Positions 49,048-57,107 of a DNA stretch of 64,000 nt are shown here, piece by piece. The stretch covers positions 46,646-110,645 of the forward strand of contig NZ_JAAVUQ010000026.1 of NCBI RefSeq assembly GCF_018449515.1. Direction: 5' to 3'. The number at the start of each line of letters is the position of its first letter. The first letter of the stretch is position 1. The notes beneath the pieces are model-generated. The model ran no database searches. It saw only the letters and a list, made by a program, of their open reading frames with translations, and was not told the origin of the DNA. The translations under genes were made by a program, and so were the position numbers. This stretch comes from Caballeronia sp. dw_19. GTDB lineage: Bacteria; Pseudomonadota; Gammaproteobacteria; Burkholderiales; Burkholderiaceae.

Positions 49048-49058
49048 TTTCTTATCCC

Positions 49059-49078
49059 GGATGCACAATATTTGCACC
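49059..49078. promoter_or_regulatory. Operator-like palindrome of RES/Xre operon
   Basis: GGATGCACAATATTTGCACC is an almost perfect inverted repeat (TGCA arms around ATATT) lying between the putative -10 (49079-49084) and the antitoxin start codon. Antitoxins of this family repress their own promoters, so this is the likely operator. Confidence 0.5.
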
Positions 49079-49325
49079 ATTATAGCAGCTTAATCGCACA
49101 AAACCGTGGCCATATCTGGCCGCTGTGCGAACCGTCGTAGCAGCCGGCGGCACTCGGGATGGAGGATTGGCGGGTGGCCGGGCGCCGGTTACATGCATTC
49201 GAGTCCAAGTAACCCTATCATGTATTCAATTACTTAAAAGTGATAATTAAGATTATGTCTAATTAAAATTAACATCGCTCCGCGGCAGAAAGATCTCAAC
49301 GAACACGACTAACGTCGGTGTGGAC

Positions 49326-49350
49326 TATAATGCACATGTTTTTCAACATG
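49326..49350 (+). promoter_or_regulatory. ccdAB promoter element and operator-like palindrome
   Basis: TATAAT at 49326-49331 is a perfect -10 with only a weak -35. Just after it, CATGTT-TTTC-AACATG (49335-49350) is a perfect 6-bp inverted repeat immediately before the ccdA ribosome binding site, well placed for CcdA-CcdB autoregulation. Confidence 0.5.
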
Positions 49351-49359
49351 GAGATGCGC

Positions 49360-49602
49360 ATGGGTAAGGCACTCGAAGCCCGGGCACGCAAGTCTACGAA
49401 TGTCACGCTGCCGCCTGAAGTCCTAGATCGGGCCAAGGAGCTAGGGATAAACCTTTCGCGCGCGAGTGAGCGTGGCGTGCGCGAAGAAATTCAGGAGACT
49501 GAGGCTCGTCGTTGGGCCGACGACAATGCCGAGTTGGTCGCAGCGTACACTTCGATGGTTGAACGCGACGGGCTGCCGCTCTCGAAGTACAGGACGTTTT
49601 AA
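49360..49602 (+). CDS. ccdA: CcdA-type antitoxin
   Basis: 80 residues: an N-terminal ribbon-helix-helix (RKSTNVTLPPEVLDRAKELGINLSR in two parts) and an acidic C-terminal tail ending in RDGLPLSKYRTF, which resembles the CcdB-binding end of CcdA. The start at 49360 has GGAGATG upstream. The ATG at 49348 is also possible. Its stop overlaps the toxin start as TAATG. Confidence 0.9.
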   Translation: MGKALEARARKSTNVTLPPEVLDRAKELGINLSRASERGVREEIQETEARRWADDNAELVAAYTSMVERDGLPLSKYRTF

Positions 49603-49922
49603 TGGCGCGTTTTGATCTCTATGCTAATCCTGACGATGAGACTCGGCGACTCGCGCCGTATCTGCTCGACGTGCAGAGCACGCATGTCGGAACCTTGCCG
49701 ACGCGCATCGTGATTCCTCTTCGACCGACCCCGGATCTCGGGTTCTCGGGCAAACCGTCCGATTTGCTGCCCGTTTTCGAAATCAATGGCGAGAAACACT
49801 TCCTCGACACGCCTGCCATGAGTGCTGTTCCCTTGAACGCGCTTGGCAGGCGCCTCGGCTCCCTTGCGGATCGCCGCGATGCTATCTCGGCCGCGCTCGA
49901 CCGGATTTTCGGCGCCTACTGA
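49602..49922 (+). CDS. ccdB: CcdB-type gyrase toxin
   Basis: 106 residues with the CcdB fold pattern: ARFDLYANPDDETRRLAPYL start, VIPLRP, the PVFEINGEKHFLDTPAMSAV strand pair and a C-terminal helix. The classical F-plasmid toxin ends in Trp-Gly-Ile, which contacts gyrase. Here the end is IFGAY, so gyrase poisoning is likely by family but not certain. Confidence 0.88.
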   Translation: MARFDLYANPDDETRRLAPYLLDVQSTHVGTLPTRIVIPLRPTPDLGFSGKPSDLLPVFEINGEKHFLDTPAMSAVPLNALGRRLGSLADRRDAISAALDRIFGAY

Positions 49923-50805
49923 CTGAAGGCAACATGGGGTTGGTCTGCTAGGCGGAAACTGCCAAAGGTGCAGAAATCAGCGGCGCTTTTGACATTCGGC
50001 GTTGCGCGCGAGCGTTGATCGCCAACATCTATAATTCCGTCTATGTCACTGGCCGGCACAGCTGCCCTTTTCGTGATTCGTGCACCACTGTGTTATGTGA
50101 CTCTTAGACTTAACATGCTTTCGTTGAGATTTGGCCTTCGCTCGGTGCAGTAGCCCTTAATTCAGTAGCATTCAAGCGTGCGCCACGCTCGAGCCCAGTG
50201 CCGCATAAGATCGTCACTAATCAACTGCGCAGCTATCCGGCGGCAAAAGCCGAGATTCCGGAGTTGGTGAGCGTGAAGCACGTGTTCGTCAAAACTGCAG
50301 CCCGGCTGAACAATTGTGCGGAGAACAGCCACCAACCGACCTGCCAACGCGAGCGTCACGTCCGTGGCTTTCGCGACCTGAAATGCGCACAGAAATTCCT
50401 CTCGTGCTTCGGACTGATCCGACAACATTTCACGCTCAAGCGGCATCTGCTATGCGCTTTACTTTACCGCAAACACCTCGCAGCCCGTTTCGATGCGTGG
50501 CGCGAATTCGCCGAACTCGCCCAAAATCCGTCAGCCGCTTATTGAAAGTCGTCACACCTCCCGTCGTAGCGCCTCGCTCTGGGCAACTTGTCAATGCTCG
50601 ATGGACGCTGCGGCGGTCACTCCCCACTGACGATCGCTATCCGGTGAACCGAGTGGACCGGGAGCCCGCGTGCGGCCACAGCCCGGTGGCAGCGGCGAAA
50701 GGCAAACTGATCGACGGTCATGCGGCGGTGATCACAAGGCGGTGCGAACCGAGCTTGCGGGTTGGTATTACAGTACCCGGTTCGCGAGGGTCACTGCTGC
50801 GGCTA
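49923..50805. other. Decayed region with IS6-type transposase remnant
   Basis: Apart from the transposase fragment at 50190-50545, nothing intact is seen. A TATAAT-like sequence occurs near 50030. The rest (50546-50805) contains broken frames. Confidence 0.4.
50190..50545 (+). pseudogene. IS6-family transposase, C-terminal fragment
   Basis: The translation HKIVTNQLRSYPAAKAEIPE, then RLNNCAENSHQPTCQRERHV and GFRDLKCAQKFLSCFGLIRQ, matches the C-terminal DDE part of IS6/IS26-type transposases, including the AENSHQPT block with the last acidic residue. The N-terminal HTH and first two Asp residues are missing upstream. Inverted repeats were not identified. It marks past insertion-sequence activity between the toxin-antitoxin modules and the catabolic cluster. 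Confidence 0.75.
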
Positions 50806-51789
50806 TCAGATCTTCGCGGTTTCCCAAGTCGAAGGATGAAAGACTTCCTGCACTGTAAGCTGCCGTTTCGACAAGCCTTGCGAATGATGGTGACGCAGGA
50901 AAGTTTCGAGCGTATTGAGGTTGGGCTGAATACCGTATGACCAGTGATCGTCGCCGAGCAGTTCGCGTGCGGCCTTCAACTGCTCTTCGACAAACGGCAA
51001 CGTGACTTTCGTTGCTGAGGTGTCCGACAGACGCTCGAGTGCGATGCGCTTCGAATGCTCAAACGCTTTCAGTACCGCAGCGGGCAACCAGGAATGCGCT
51101 TCGACGAGCGTCTTGCGAATGCCCACGACGTGCATGATCGGGAACACTTTCGTGCGGCGATAATAGCCTTTTGCTTCCTCTGTCGGATCCGAAAACAGCC
51201 AGCCCACGTCGGGGTTCTTGCAGCTAGGCGGGCGCGGCGCCATGAATCCATCGAGATCACCGCGATCAAGCATCGCCGAAATAGTGTCGCCTTCGGGCGC
51301 GCTTTCAATGCGAATGTCCTTCGGCAGATCAAGCTTGATCTTCTCGGGACGACCGGGTTCGTCAATACCCCCTCGTACCCACGTAATGTCCGACGGCTTG
51401 ACCCCAAAGTCGTCTTCGAGCAAACCACGCGCCCAGACATTCGCTGTCAGTTGATATTCCGGCAGGCCAACACGTGCGCCTTTCAGATCCTCCGGGCGCG
51501 CGATCCGGTCTCGGCGGACATAAATCGAGGTATGCCGGAAGGCTCGCGACAGGAACACGGGAATTGCTACGTACGGGCAAGTGCCGTCTGCAAGTTTCAC
51601 TGCATAACTTGAAAACGATAGTTCGCTGATATCGAATTCCTGGCTGCGGAACGCGCGAAAAAACATTTCTTCTGGCGAGAGCGTCATGAAAACGGGATCG
51701 ACGCCGTCGATCTGTGCCTGTCCGTCCAGCAGCGGGCGCGTGCGGTCGTAGTCGCCGCATGCAATCGAAAGGTTGAGTTTACCAATCAT
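50806..51789 (-). CDS. 4,5-dihydroxyphthalate decarboxylase-like protein (Pht5-like)
   Basis: 327 residues with a periplasmic-binding-protein-like fold but no signal peptide: LNLSIACGDYDRTRPLLDGQ, DISELSFSSYAVKLADG, the GLPEYQLTANVWARGLLEDD segment and DGFMAPRPPS. These are features of the Pht5/4,5-dihydroxyphthalate decarboxylase group, which also contains relatives of unproven function. The start at 51789 has AGGA seven bases upstream; the longer frame is artefactual. It is the last gene of the iclR-reductase-aldolase strand group, so decarboxylation of a dihydroxylated aromatic acid is a sensible proposal. Confidence 0.75.
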   Translation of the reverse strand: MIGKLNLSIACGDYDRTRPLLDGQAQIDGVDPVFMTLSPEEMFFRAFRSQEFDISELSFSSYAVKLADGTCPYVAIPVFLSRAFRHTSIYVRRDRIARPEDLKGARVGLPEYQLTANVWARGLLEDDFGVKPSDITWVRGGIDEPGRPEKIKLDLPKDIRIESAPEGDTISAMLDRGDLDGFMAPRPPSCKNPDVGWLFSDPTEEAKGYYRRTKVFPIMHVVGIRKTLVEAHSWLPAAVLKAFEHSKRIALERLSDTSATKVTLPFVEEQLKAARELLGDDHWSYGIQPNLNTLETFLRHHHSQGLSKRQLTVQEVFHPSTWETAKI

Positions 51790-51824
51790 AAGGAATCCTG
51801 GTGAAGATGGAAAGAAGAGATCGG

Positions 51825-52529
51825 TCAGTGCGCGTGCAGGCGGTTGGCCTTGCGAGCAAGGAAATCGAAATTCATGGTGAACTGTTCTTCGCGGGTGATC
51901 GCGTCGTGCAGGCGGCTGACCTCTTCGTCGGAGAAACGCTCGCCGACTCCGCCCGCCGCTTGCGCCATCAACTGGATCCTGCATGCTTCTTCTAGCGCGA
52001 GCGTCAGCACCACGGCTTCCTCGACCGTGCGCCCCGCAACTGCGACGCCGTGATTGCGCATCAGGGTCGCCTTGCATTGACCGAGGGCCTTCGCCACCCC
52101 GGCTCCCATCTCCTGCGTACGGACGAGGAACATGGTCTCGGTGTAGTACGGAAGGCCATCAGCGAATTTGCAGGCGGGCTGGCTGATCATCTGCAAGTTC
52201 TGACCGGTCGATGACAATGCGATAGCATGTGCCGGATGGGCGTGCACCACGCTGTTGATCTCCGGCCGCGCTTTGAAGATCTCCGAGTGAATGAACACTT
52301 CGCTATGTCGGCGCCCGCCCCCGCCAATCTTCTCGCCCGAAAGATTGCAAAGAACGATGTTCTCTTCGGTGATTTCATCGAAACCAAAACTGTGTGGTTT
52401 CATGATGAAGAGGTTCGAATCATCCGGGGTCCGGATGGATACATGACCGCGGGTCAGGTCGCCCAAACCATTGGCTTCAAGAATACGGCCCGCGTCTATC
52501 AACCTTCGCCTTGCTTCGTCCAGTGTCAT
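51825..52529 (-). CDS. Class II aldolase/adducin-family protein
   Basis: 234 residues. The metal-binding motif HAHPAH lies at 96-101, with a further His at 160 in ATLMRNHGVAVAG. GDLTRGHVSIRTPDD near 23 and the GFDEITEENIV segment are typical. The family includes fuculose-phosphate aldolase but also aromatic-acid decarboxylases such as 3,4-dihydroxyphthalate decarboxylases. In this gene context the decarboxylase role is the more attractive guess. GAGGTAA precedes the ATG at 52529. The Pht5-like gene follows after 35 bases. Confidence 0.8.
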   Translation of the reverse strand: MTLDEARRRLIDAGRILEANGLGDLTRGHVSIRTPDDSNLFIMKPHSFGFDEITEENIVLCNLSGEKIGGGGRRHSEVFIHSEIFKARPEINSVVHAHPAHAIALSSTGQNLQMISQPACKFADGLPYYTETMFLVRTQEMGAGVAKALGQCKATLMRNHGVAVAGRTVEEAVVLTLALEEACRIQLMAQAAGGVGERFSDEEVSRLHDAITREEQFTMNFDFLARKANRLHAH

Positions 52530-52622
52530 AGTGTTTACCTCGCGCCCAAAGAAGGTACCGTACGGCGCGAGAGCGCGTCTCGCCGCAACAGTCATGTGCG
52601 TTTTCGTTTAAACCGGCTGCAG

Positions 52623-53636
52623 CTAAAAGTCGATCACCAGCCGTTCGGTTTTGGATCCTGAGCAGCAGATCAACATGGTCTTGCCGGTTTGCTGCTCGCT
52701 CGGACTTAGTACGCTATCCCGATGATCGGGAACGCCTGAGACCACGTTCACCTGACACGCGCCGCAAATTCCCTCTTCGCAGGAATAAGGCGCGCTGACG
52801 CCGGCGTCCCTCAAGACCTGGAGAATGGTTCTCCCCTTGGGAATGGCGAACTCTTGGCCGGTGCGATGTAATTGCACTACGTAGCCCCCATCAATCGCCG
52901 CCATTTGCTTCGGTGCAAAATATTCGACGTGCACTTGCTCAGGCGGGAGTGAGGCAGTGGCGGTTTCGAATGACTGGAGCATCGGCAAAGGACCGCAACA
53001 GTAGAAGTGCGCATCGGCTGGCGCAGCCGCGACAATCGCGGCGACGTCAAGATGTTGTCCAGCGCAATCCGCGTCAATGTGCGTGCGCACCTGGGCAAGA
53101 CGTTCGATCTCATCGAGAAAGGCAGCGTCTCCGCGCTCCCTGCACGCATAGTGCATCTCGAATGAACGGCCGGCTTTTTCGAGGCGCTGCGCCATGCTCC
53201 AGATTGCAGTAACGCCAATGCCACCGGCAATCAATACCGTATGACGGGCGGTTTCGGACAATGGAAAGCTATTGCGCGGACCACCGATTTCAAGCGTCTG
53301 CCCAACACGCAACCTGTCGTGCATGAAGCTCGATCCGCCCCGGCTTGCACGCTCACGCTTGATGGCGATAAGGAAGGCTCGAGGATCGCCATCGGCTGTG
53401 ATCAGTGAATACTGACGTACGATGCCGCCCGGCAAGTGCAGGTCAATATGCGCACCCGGTTCGACCGCCGGTAACGTCGCGTTGTCGGGACGGCGAATTT
53501 CATACACGTTGGTTTCATGGGCAGCGTAGCGGATCGCTGTCACGCGCATAGTCATGGTCGCTCGAGCCACGGGATGGTCAGCCGCACAGCTCCCTATACC
53601 GGGTGCCGTGTCGAGCACGGCGGCTGTATCAGACAT
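52623..53636 (-). CDS. PDR/VanB-type oxidoreductase (oxygenase reductase component)
   Basis: 337 residues in the order FMN-binding barrel (RQYSLITADGDPRAFLIAIK near 85), NAD-binding domain (HTVLIAGGIGVTAIWSMAQR, then YCCGPLPMLQ) and a C-terminal plant-type [2Fe-2S] domain (CEEGICGACQ near 284-292, last Cys near 321). This order is that of phthalate dioxygenase reductase and VanB. It would supply electrons to the Rieske oxygenase encoded 9 kb away at the other end of the cluster. AGAGGA precedes the ATG at 53636. Confidence 0.9.
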   Translation of the reverse strand: MSDTAAVLDTAPGIGSCAADHPVARATMTMRVTAIRYAAHETNVYEIRRPDNATLPAVEPGAHIDLHLPGGIVRQYSLITADGDPRAFLIAIKRERASRGGSSFMHDRLRVGQTLEIGGPRNSFPLSETARHTVLIAGGIGVTAIWSMAQRLEKAGRSFEMHYACRERGDAAFLDEIERLAQVRTHIDADCAGQHLDVAAIVAAAPADAHFYCCGPLPMLQSFETATASLPPEQVHVEYFAPKQMAAIDGGYVVQLHRTGQEFAIPKGRTILQVLRDAGVSAPYSCEEGICGACQVNVVSGVPDHRDSVLSPSEQQTGKTMLICCSGSKTERLVIDF

Positions 53637-53686
53637 AGGTTCCTCTTTCACTTTCAATTGCACGGCGCGCGATGCGGCCGCCTCTT

Positions 53687-54484
53687 TCACGGCTTGTTGC
53701 CAGTGTCGAGAACACTGCGCGATGGCAGGCGAGGTTTCAACGTAGCGGCAACATCGAGCAGCAGCTTGCGGAACGTCTTGATCTCGGCCGTGGTGAAGCG
53801 TGTCAGCAAGCCGGACACGGTCAGCGTACCTAACAATTCCCCGCTCTCGTTAAGCAGCGGCACGGCAATCGCGGCAAGATCCGGATCCCGCTCGCCCTTC
53901 GACACAACCCACCCGCGGGTGCGAACGGCCGCCGATGCTTCGTCAGTCGCAGCAGCGGGATCGAACGCCCAGAGCACCTTTCCCGCTGCACCGCTTCTCA
54001 ATGGATGACGCGAACCTTCGTCCAGATGGTGCCGCGCCGAACGTGACGAATTCACGCGATACAGACACACCCGATCCATATCATCACGCACATAAAACGA
54101 CGCCGTCTCACGCGTCAACGTAGATAGCTTTTGCAGCGCCGGCCGCACCAGATCTTCGAGGCTGACCTGCGCCGGACCCAGCGCGCCCAAGCGGCGCAGT
54201 TCGGGCCCTAGCAAATAATGGCCGCGTGGATCGCGTTGCAGGAATTTCATATACACGAGCGATGCAGCCAGTCGCAGGATCGTGCTTTTGTAGAAGCCTG
54301 ATCGCTGGGCCAGCACGGCGAGCGTCAGGATTTCGCCCGGCTGCCTAAAACATTGGAGCAGCGCCAGCGATCGCTCGACTGCCTCGACCCGGGCACGGGG
54401 CTTTTCAGGGTCATCGCCGGTGAGGTCGTCGTTCGATGCGTCCGTCATTGCGTCGTCATCGTTTTCAATATGCTGAGTGTTCAT
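53687..54484 (-). CDS. IclR-family transcriptional regulator
   Basis: 265 residues. A charged N-terminal tail, then the winged HTH (VERSLALLQCFRQPGEILTL, FYKSTILRLAASLVYMKFLQ, about 37-95), followed by an IclR effector domain ending near 255. The start at 54484 has GGAGACAAGC upstream. It is the first gene of the leftward group and divergent from the duplicated promoter at 54561, with a palindrome at 54536 in the shared gap. Aromatic-acid pathways are often controlled by such IclR proteins. The effector is unknown. Confidence 0.9.
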   Translation of the reverse strand: MNTQHIENDDDAMTDASNDDLTGDDPEKPRARVEAVERSLALLQCFRQPGEILTLAVLAQRSGFYKSTILRLAASLVYMKFLQRDPRGHYLLGPELRRLGALGPAQVSLEDLVRPALQKLSTLTRETASFYVRDDMDRVCLYRVNSSRSARHHLDEGSRHPLRSGAAGKVLWAFDPAAATDEASAAVRTRGWVVSKGERDPDLAAIAVPLLNESGELLGTLTVSGLLTRFTTAEIKTFRKLLLDVAATLKPRLPSRSVLDTGNKP

Positions 54485-54535
54485 GCTTGTCTCCTGCCAC
54501 GTTGCATGGATGAATTTATAGCGCATTTATAGGTG

Positions 54536-54550
54536 TTCTGGCTAACAGAA
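54536..54550. promoter_or_regulatory. Putative IclR operator (copy 1)
   Basis: TTCTG-GCTAA-CAGAA is a perfect 5-bp inverted repeat with a 5-base centre. A related palindrome, TTCTGGCAGACGGAA, occurs at the equivalent place before the intact Rieske gene (63206-63220), ending ten bases upstream of the -35 in both. Confidence 0.55.
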
Positions 54551-54560
54551 TTTGTGCCGC

Positions 54561-54589
54561 TTGACAGAACGATGGGTGAAAAATATTCT
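54561..54589 (+). promoter_or_regulatory. Sigma-70 promoter (duplicate copy, before aldo/keto reductase)
   Basis: TTGACA (54561-54566), 17-base spacer, TATTCT (54584-54589). The same elements with the same spacing precede the Rieske gene, so this copy is probably functional and drives the aldo/keto reductase and solute-binding-protein genes. Confidence 0.65.
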
Positions 54590-54620
54590 GACTTCACTAA
54601 TGAAGAAGGAGACAAAAACA

Positions 54621-54776
54621 ATGCTCAGCCCCGCGACGAACGACTGTCTAACCCGTGTTGGCCCAACAATTCCTGGTGGCAAACTGATGCGCCGCTTCCG
54701 GATTCCAATCGCGTCCTATTCTCAACTCGGTAATCAACCCGATAACAGTGCGGCGTGCATTCCGGGCGCCGGATAA
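54621..54776 (+). pseudogene. Truncated duplicate of Rieske oxygenase 5' end
   Basis: The first 36 codons read MLSPATNDCLTRVGP, PGGKLMRR and IPIASYSQLG, against MLSPAMNERLTRVGP, PGGELMRR and IPIAPYSQLD in the intact gene at 61778-63124. The upstream AAGGAGAC leader is also shared. After SQLG the similarity ends, and a stop follows at 54774. The Rieske cysteines are not included. It may survive only as a leader ORF. Confidence 0.8.
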
Positions 54777-54854
54777 GTCCTGTACATAGACAATAGGCAC
54801 AGCTGTTGCCCAAGGCGTTGTTAGCCGCATTGCTCCCGCTTGAGGGTCTGGCAA

Positions 54855-55877
54855 ATGAAATATAGAAAAGTAGGCGCGACCGATCTCACCGTTTCGGAAA
54901 TCGGTTTTGGCTGCGGTGGAAATGCGGGCCTGATGGTGCGCGGCAGTTTCGACGAGCAGCTAACCGTGGTTGAACGCGCGCTCGACCTCGGCATTACCTA
55001 TTTCGACAATGCGCCGGATTACGGTGACGGTGCAGCGGAAGAAAATCTTGGCCGAGTGTTGAAGCAGTTGCGAGCACGCCCGGTGATGAACTCAAAGGTT
55101 GAAATCCGCTCACGGGATCTCGACGATATCGCCGGCCACGTGGTGCGTTCAACCGAAGCCACATTGCGTCGGCTGCAACTTGATCACCTCGACATCCTGC
55201 AGATTCACAATGGCCCTGTGCACGGCGCGGCGCCGCTCGAGGGCAAGTATTACGCGACGCTTGGCATTGATCAATTCATGCGTCCCGACGGTGTGCTCGA
55301 AGGTTTGCGCCGGCTGTTGCAGGCCGGGAAGATCCGGCATGCCGGCTTTATTTGCCGAGGTAACGACATCGGCCCGATCAAGCAACTGCTCCAAACCGGT
55401 CTCTTCAGCATGATCAACGTCTGCTACACGATGCTCAATCCGACGCCCGGCATGGGGTGTCCCGAAGGCCTGAGAGTAGACAAGGACGGAGGCAACGTAC
55501 TGAATGTCGCACGCGACGCCGGCTGCGGCTCGGCGATCTTTAGCGTCCTTGCCCGCGGGTTTCTAACCGATGACAGCGTGGAGGGCCACGAGCGTCATTC
55601 ACTCGCCCGCAGTACCGGCGCTTACGGCGAGCGTGGCACGGAACTGCAGCGGCAAGCGGCGCAGGTCCGGTTCGTCGCTCGGGAACTCGGAATCAGCCTG
55701 GCTCAAGCCGCCTTCCGTTTCGTGCTTGGACATGCTGGCGTGACTACGGCATTGGGCGGTTTTTCGTCGCTCGCGCAGCTTGAGGAATTGACTCTCGTAT
55801 CCGGCATGGACGCGATTCCGCCTGAGTTATTGAACAGGCTTGAGGCCGTATGGTGCAATAACTTCGCGGTAGGTTGA
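54855..55877 (+). CDS. Aldo/keto reductase
   Basis: 340 residues with a TIM barrel. MKYRKVGATDLTVSEIGFGC start; catalytic Asp and Tyr in ITYFDNAPDYGDGAAEENLG; Lys in PVMNSKVEI; His in LDILQIHNGP near 120. It reduces carbonyls or oxidises alcohols with NAD(P). In this cluster it could oxidise the ring-hydroxylation product or reduce an aldehyde. The start at 54855 is chosen because homologues begin with this M-K-Y-R pattern. The SBP gene follows after 62 bases. Confidence 0.88.
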   Translation: MKYRKVGATDLTVSEIGFGCGGNAGLMVRGSFDEQLTVVERALDLGITYFDNAPDYGDGAAEENLGRVLKQLRARPVMNSKVEIRSRDLDDIAGHVVRSTEATLRRLQLDHLDILQIHNGPVHGAAPLEGKYYATLGIDQFMRPDGVLEGLRRLLQAGKIRHAGFICRGNDIGPIKQLLQTGLFSMINVCYTMLNPTPGMGCPEGLRVDKDGGNVLNVARDAGCGSAIFSVLARGFLTDDSVEGHERHSLARSTGAYGERGTELQRQAAQVRFVARELGISLAQAAFRFVLGHAGVTTALGGFSSLAQLEELTLVSGMDAIPPELLNRLEAVWCNNFAVG

Positions 55878-55939
55878 GAAACCAGTAAGCACCCTCGCCA
55901 AATACCGGCTTGATACTAAATAAATACGATGGAGACACG

Positions 55940-57028
55940 ATGACAACAAGACGTACCATGACAAAAATGGCTGCGACCTGGCTAGCGTTGGCCGCCGTCA
56001 ACGCGCCCTTGAGCGCGCGGGCAAACGAAAAGCTTTCGCCTAATCTTGGGTTGACGGGTTATACCGGCCCGGATCGAGCCGCAAAGATTTTGCAAGCCGC
56101 CAAAGCCGAGGGCGAACTGAACTTCTATACCTCGATAGCAGAACCGGATGTCGCCCCATTGATCGATCCGTTCCAGGCAAAGTACGGCATTCAGGTGAAC
56201 ATCTGGCGAGCAGGCGACGAACAAGTGGTTCAGCGCATCGTGGCCGAATCTCAAGGACACCGATACATTCCCGACGCCGTGCATACGGGTTCGTCTTTTC
56301 TCGACGCGTTACGCAGCGAGAAGCTTCTGCAACCGGTCGTGTCGCCGGTGATTGCAGACCTCATGCCCGAGACCATCCCTGATCATCATCAGTGGGCGGC
56401 TACCATGCTGTCGGTGTGGGTGCAAGCGTACAACACGCATTTGATCAAGAAGGCGGACCTGCCCACTTCCTATGCGGATTTACTATCGGCGAAATGGAAG
56501 GGCAAGCTGGGCATTGAAGCGAAGAGTTCCGACTGGTTCGCAACCGTGGCAATGCAGATGGGCCGCGACAAGGGTATCGATTTTTTCCGGGAGCTCGTTG
56601 CTACCAACGGCGTCGCTGCGCGAACCGGCAATTCGCTCTTGAATAATCTCGTGGCGGCGGGCGAAGTGCCGCTGGCGCTCGAGGTTTATAACTACATGCC
56701 GGCGCAAGCGAAGCGCAAGGGCGCGCCTATTGACTGGTTCGTCTTGCAACCGGCTGCCGCACGGGTCAATGGCGTCGCAATACTAAAGCACGCTCCGCAC
56801 CCAGCCGCTGGCTTGCTGCTGTATGACTACCTTCTTTCCGTCGACGCCCAGAAGATCCTCGCGAGCCGCGATTACGTTCCGGCCAATCGTAACGTGGCCT
56901 CTCCTCTGAAGGACGTGCACGTAACACCTGTCGACCCTGCTATGCCGCTGACTGAGAAGACCGAGTGGAATACGATCTTCGACCAGATCTTCCTGCATGC
57001 CGCGTCAGGCAGGGACGCTTCAGCCTGA
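55940..57028 (+). CDS. ABC-importer periplasmic solute-binding protein
   Basis: 362 residues with an N-terminal signal peptide (MTTRRTMTKMAATWLALAAV, cleavage after SARA). The EGELNFYTSIAEPDVAPLID region and AAGLLLYDYLLSVDAQKILA near the C-terminus are typical of Fe(III)/spermidine-type binding proteins (FbpA/PotD-like family), which in catabolic clusters often bind aromatic acids. GGAGACAC precedes the ATG. The matching ATPase and permease genes are on the opposite strand beyond the porin gene, and a truncated copy of this gene's start lies before the permease. Confidence 0.85.
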   Translation: MTTRRTMTKMAATWLALAAVNAPLSARANEKLSPNLGLTGYTGPDRAAKILQAAKAEGELNFYTSIAEPDVAPLIDPFQAKYGIQVNIWRAGDEQVVQRIVAESQGHRYIPDAVHTGSSFLDALRSEKLLQPVVSPVIADLMPETIPDHHQWAATMLSVWVQAYNTHLIKKADLPTSYADLLSAKWKGKLGIEAKSSDWFATVAMQMGRDKGIDFFRELVATNGVAARTGNSLLNNLVAAGEVPLALEVYNYMPAQAKRKGAPIDWFVLQPAAARVNGVAILKHAPHPAAGLLLYDYLLSVDAQKILASRDYVPANRNVASPLKDVHVTPVDPAMPLTEKTEWNTIFDQIFLHAASGRDASA

Positions 57029-57036
57029 ACGTAAAA

Positions 57037-57076
57037 CACGCTATTCGCTTCTGCCGAAACGGAGGCAAATAGCGTG
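57037..57076. terminator. Bidirectional hairpin between convergent genes
   Basis: CACGCTATT (57037-57045) pairs with AATAGCGTG (57068-57076), and inner GC-rich bases extend the stem. It lies between the stop codons of the convergent binding-protein and porin genes. No T-run is present, so termination strength is uncertain. Confidence 0.6.
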
Positions 57077-57107
57077 CGGATAGATCTCCAGGCTCTACTA
57101 TCAAATC

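Larger units (their letters stand above)
54485..54854. other. Divergent control region with duplicated Rieske 5' end
   Basis: 370 bases holding, from left to right, the iclR promoter, an operator-like palindrome (54536-54550), a strong sigma-70-type promoter (54561-54589), a ribosome binding site and the truncated start of a Rieske oxygenase gene (54621-54776), then the aldo/keto reductase ribosome binding site. Confidence 0.6.
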
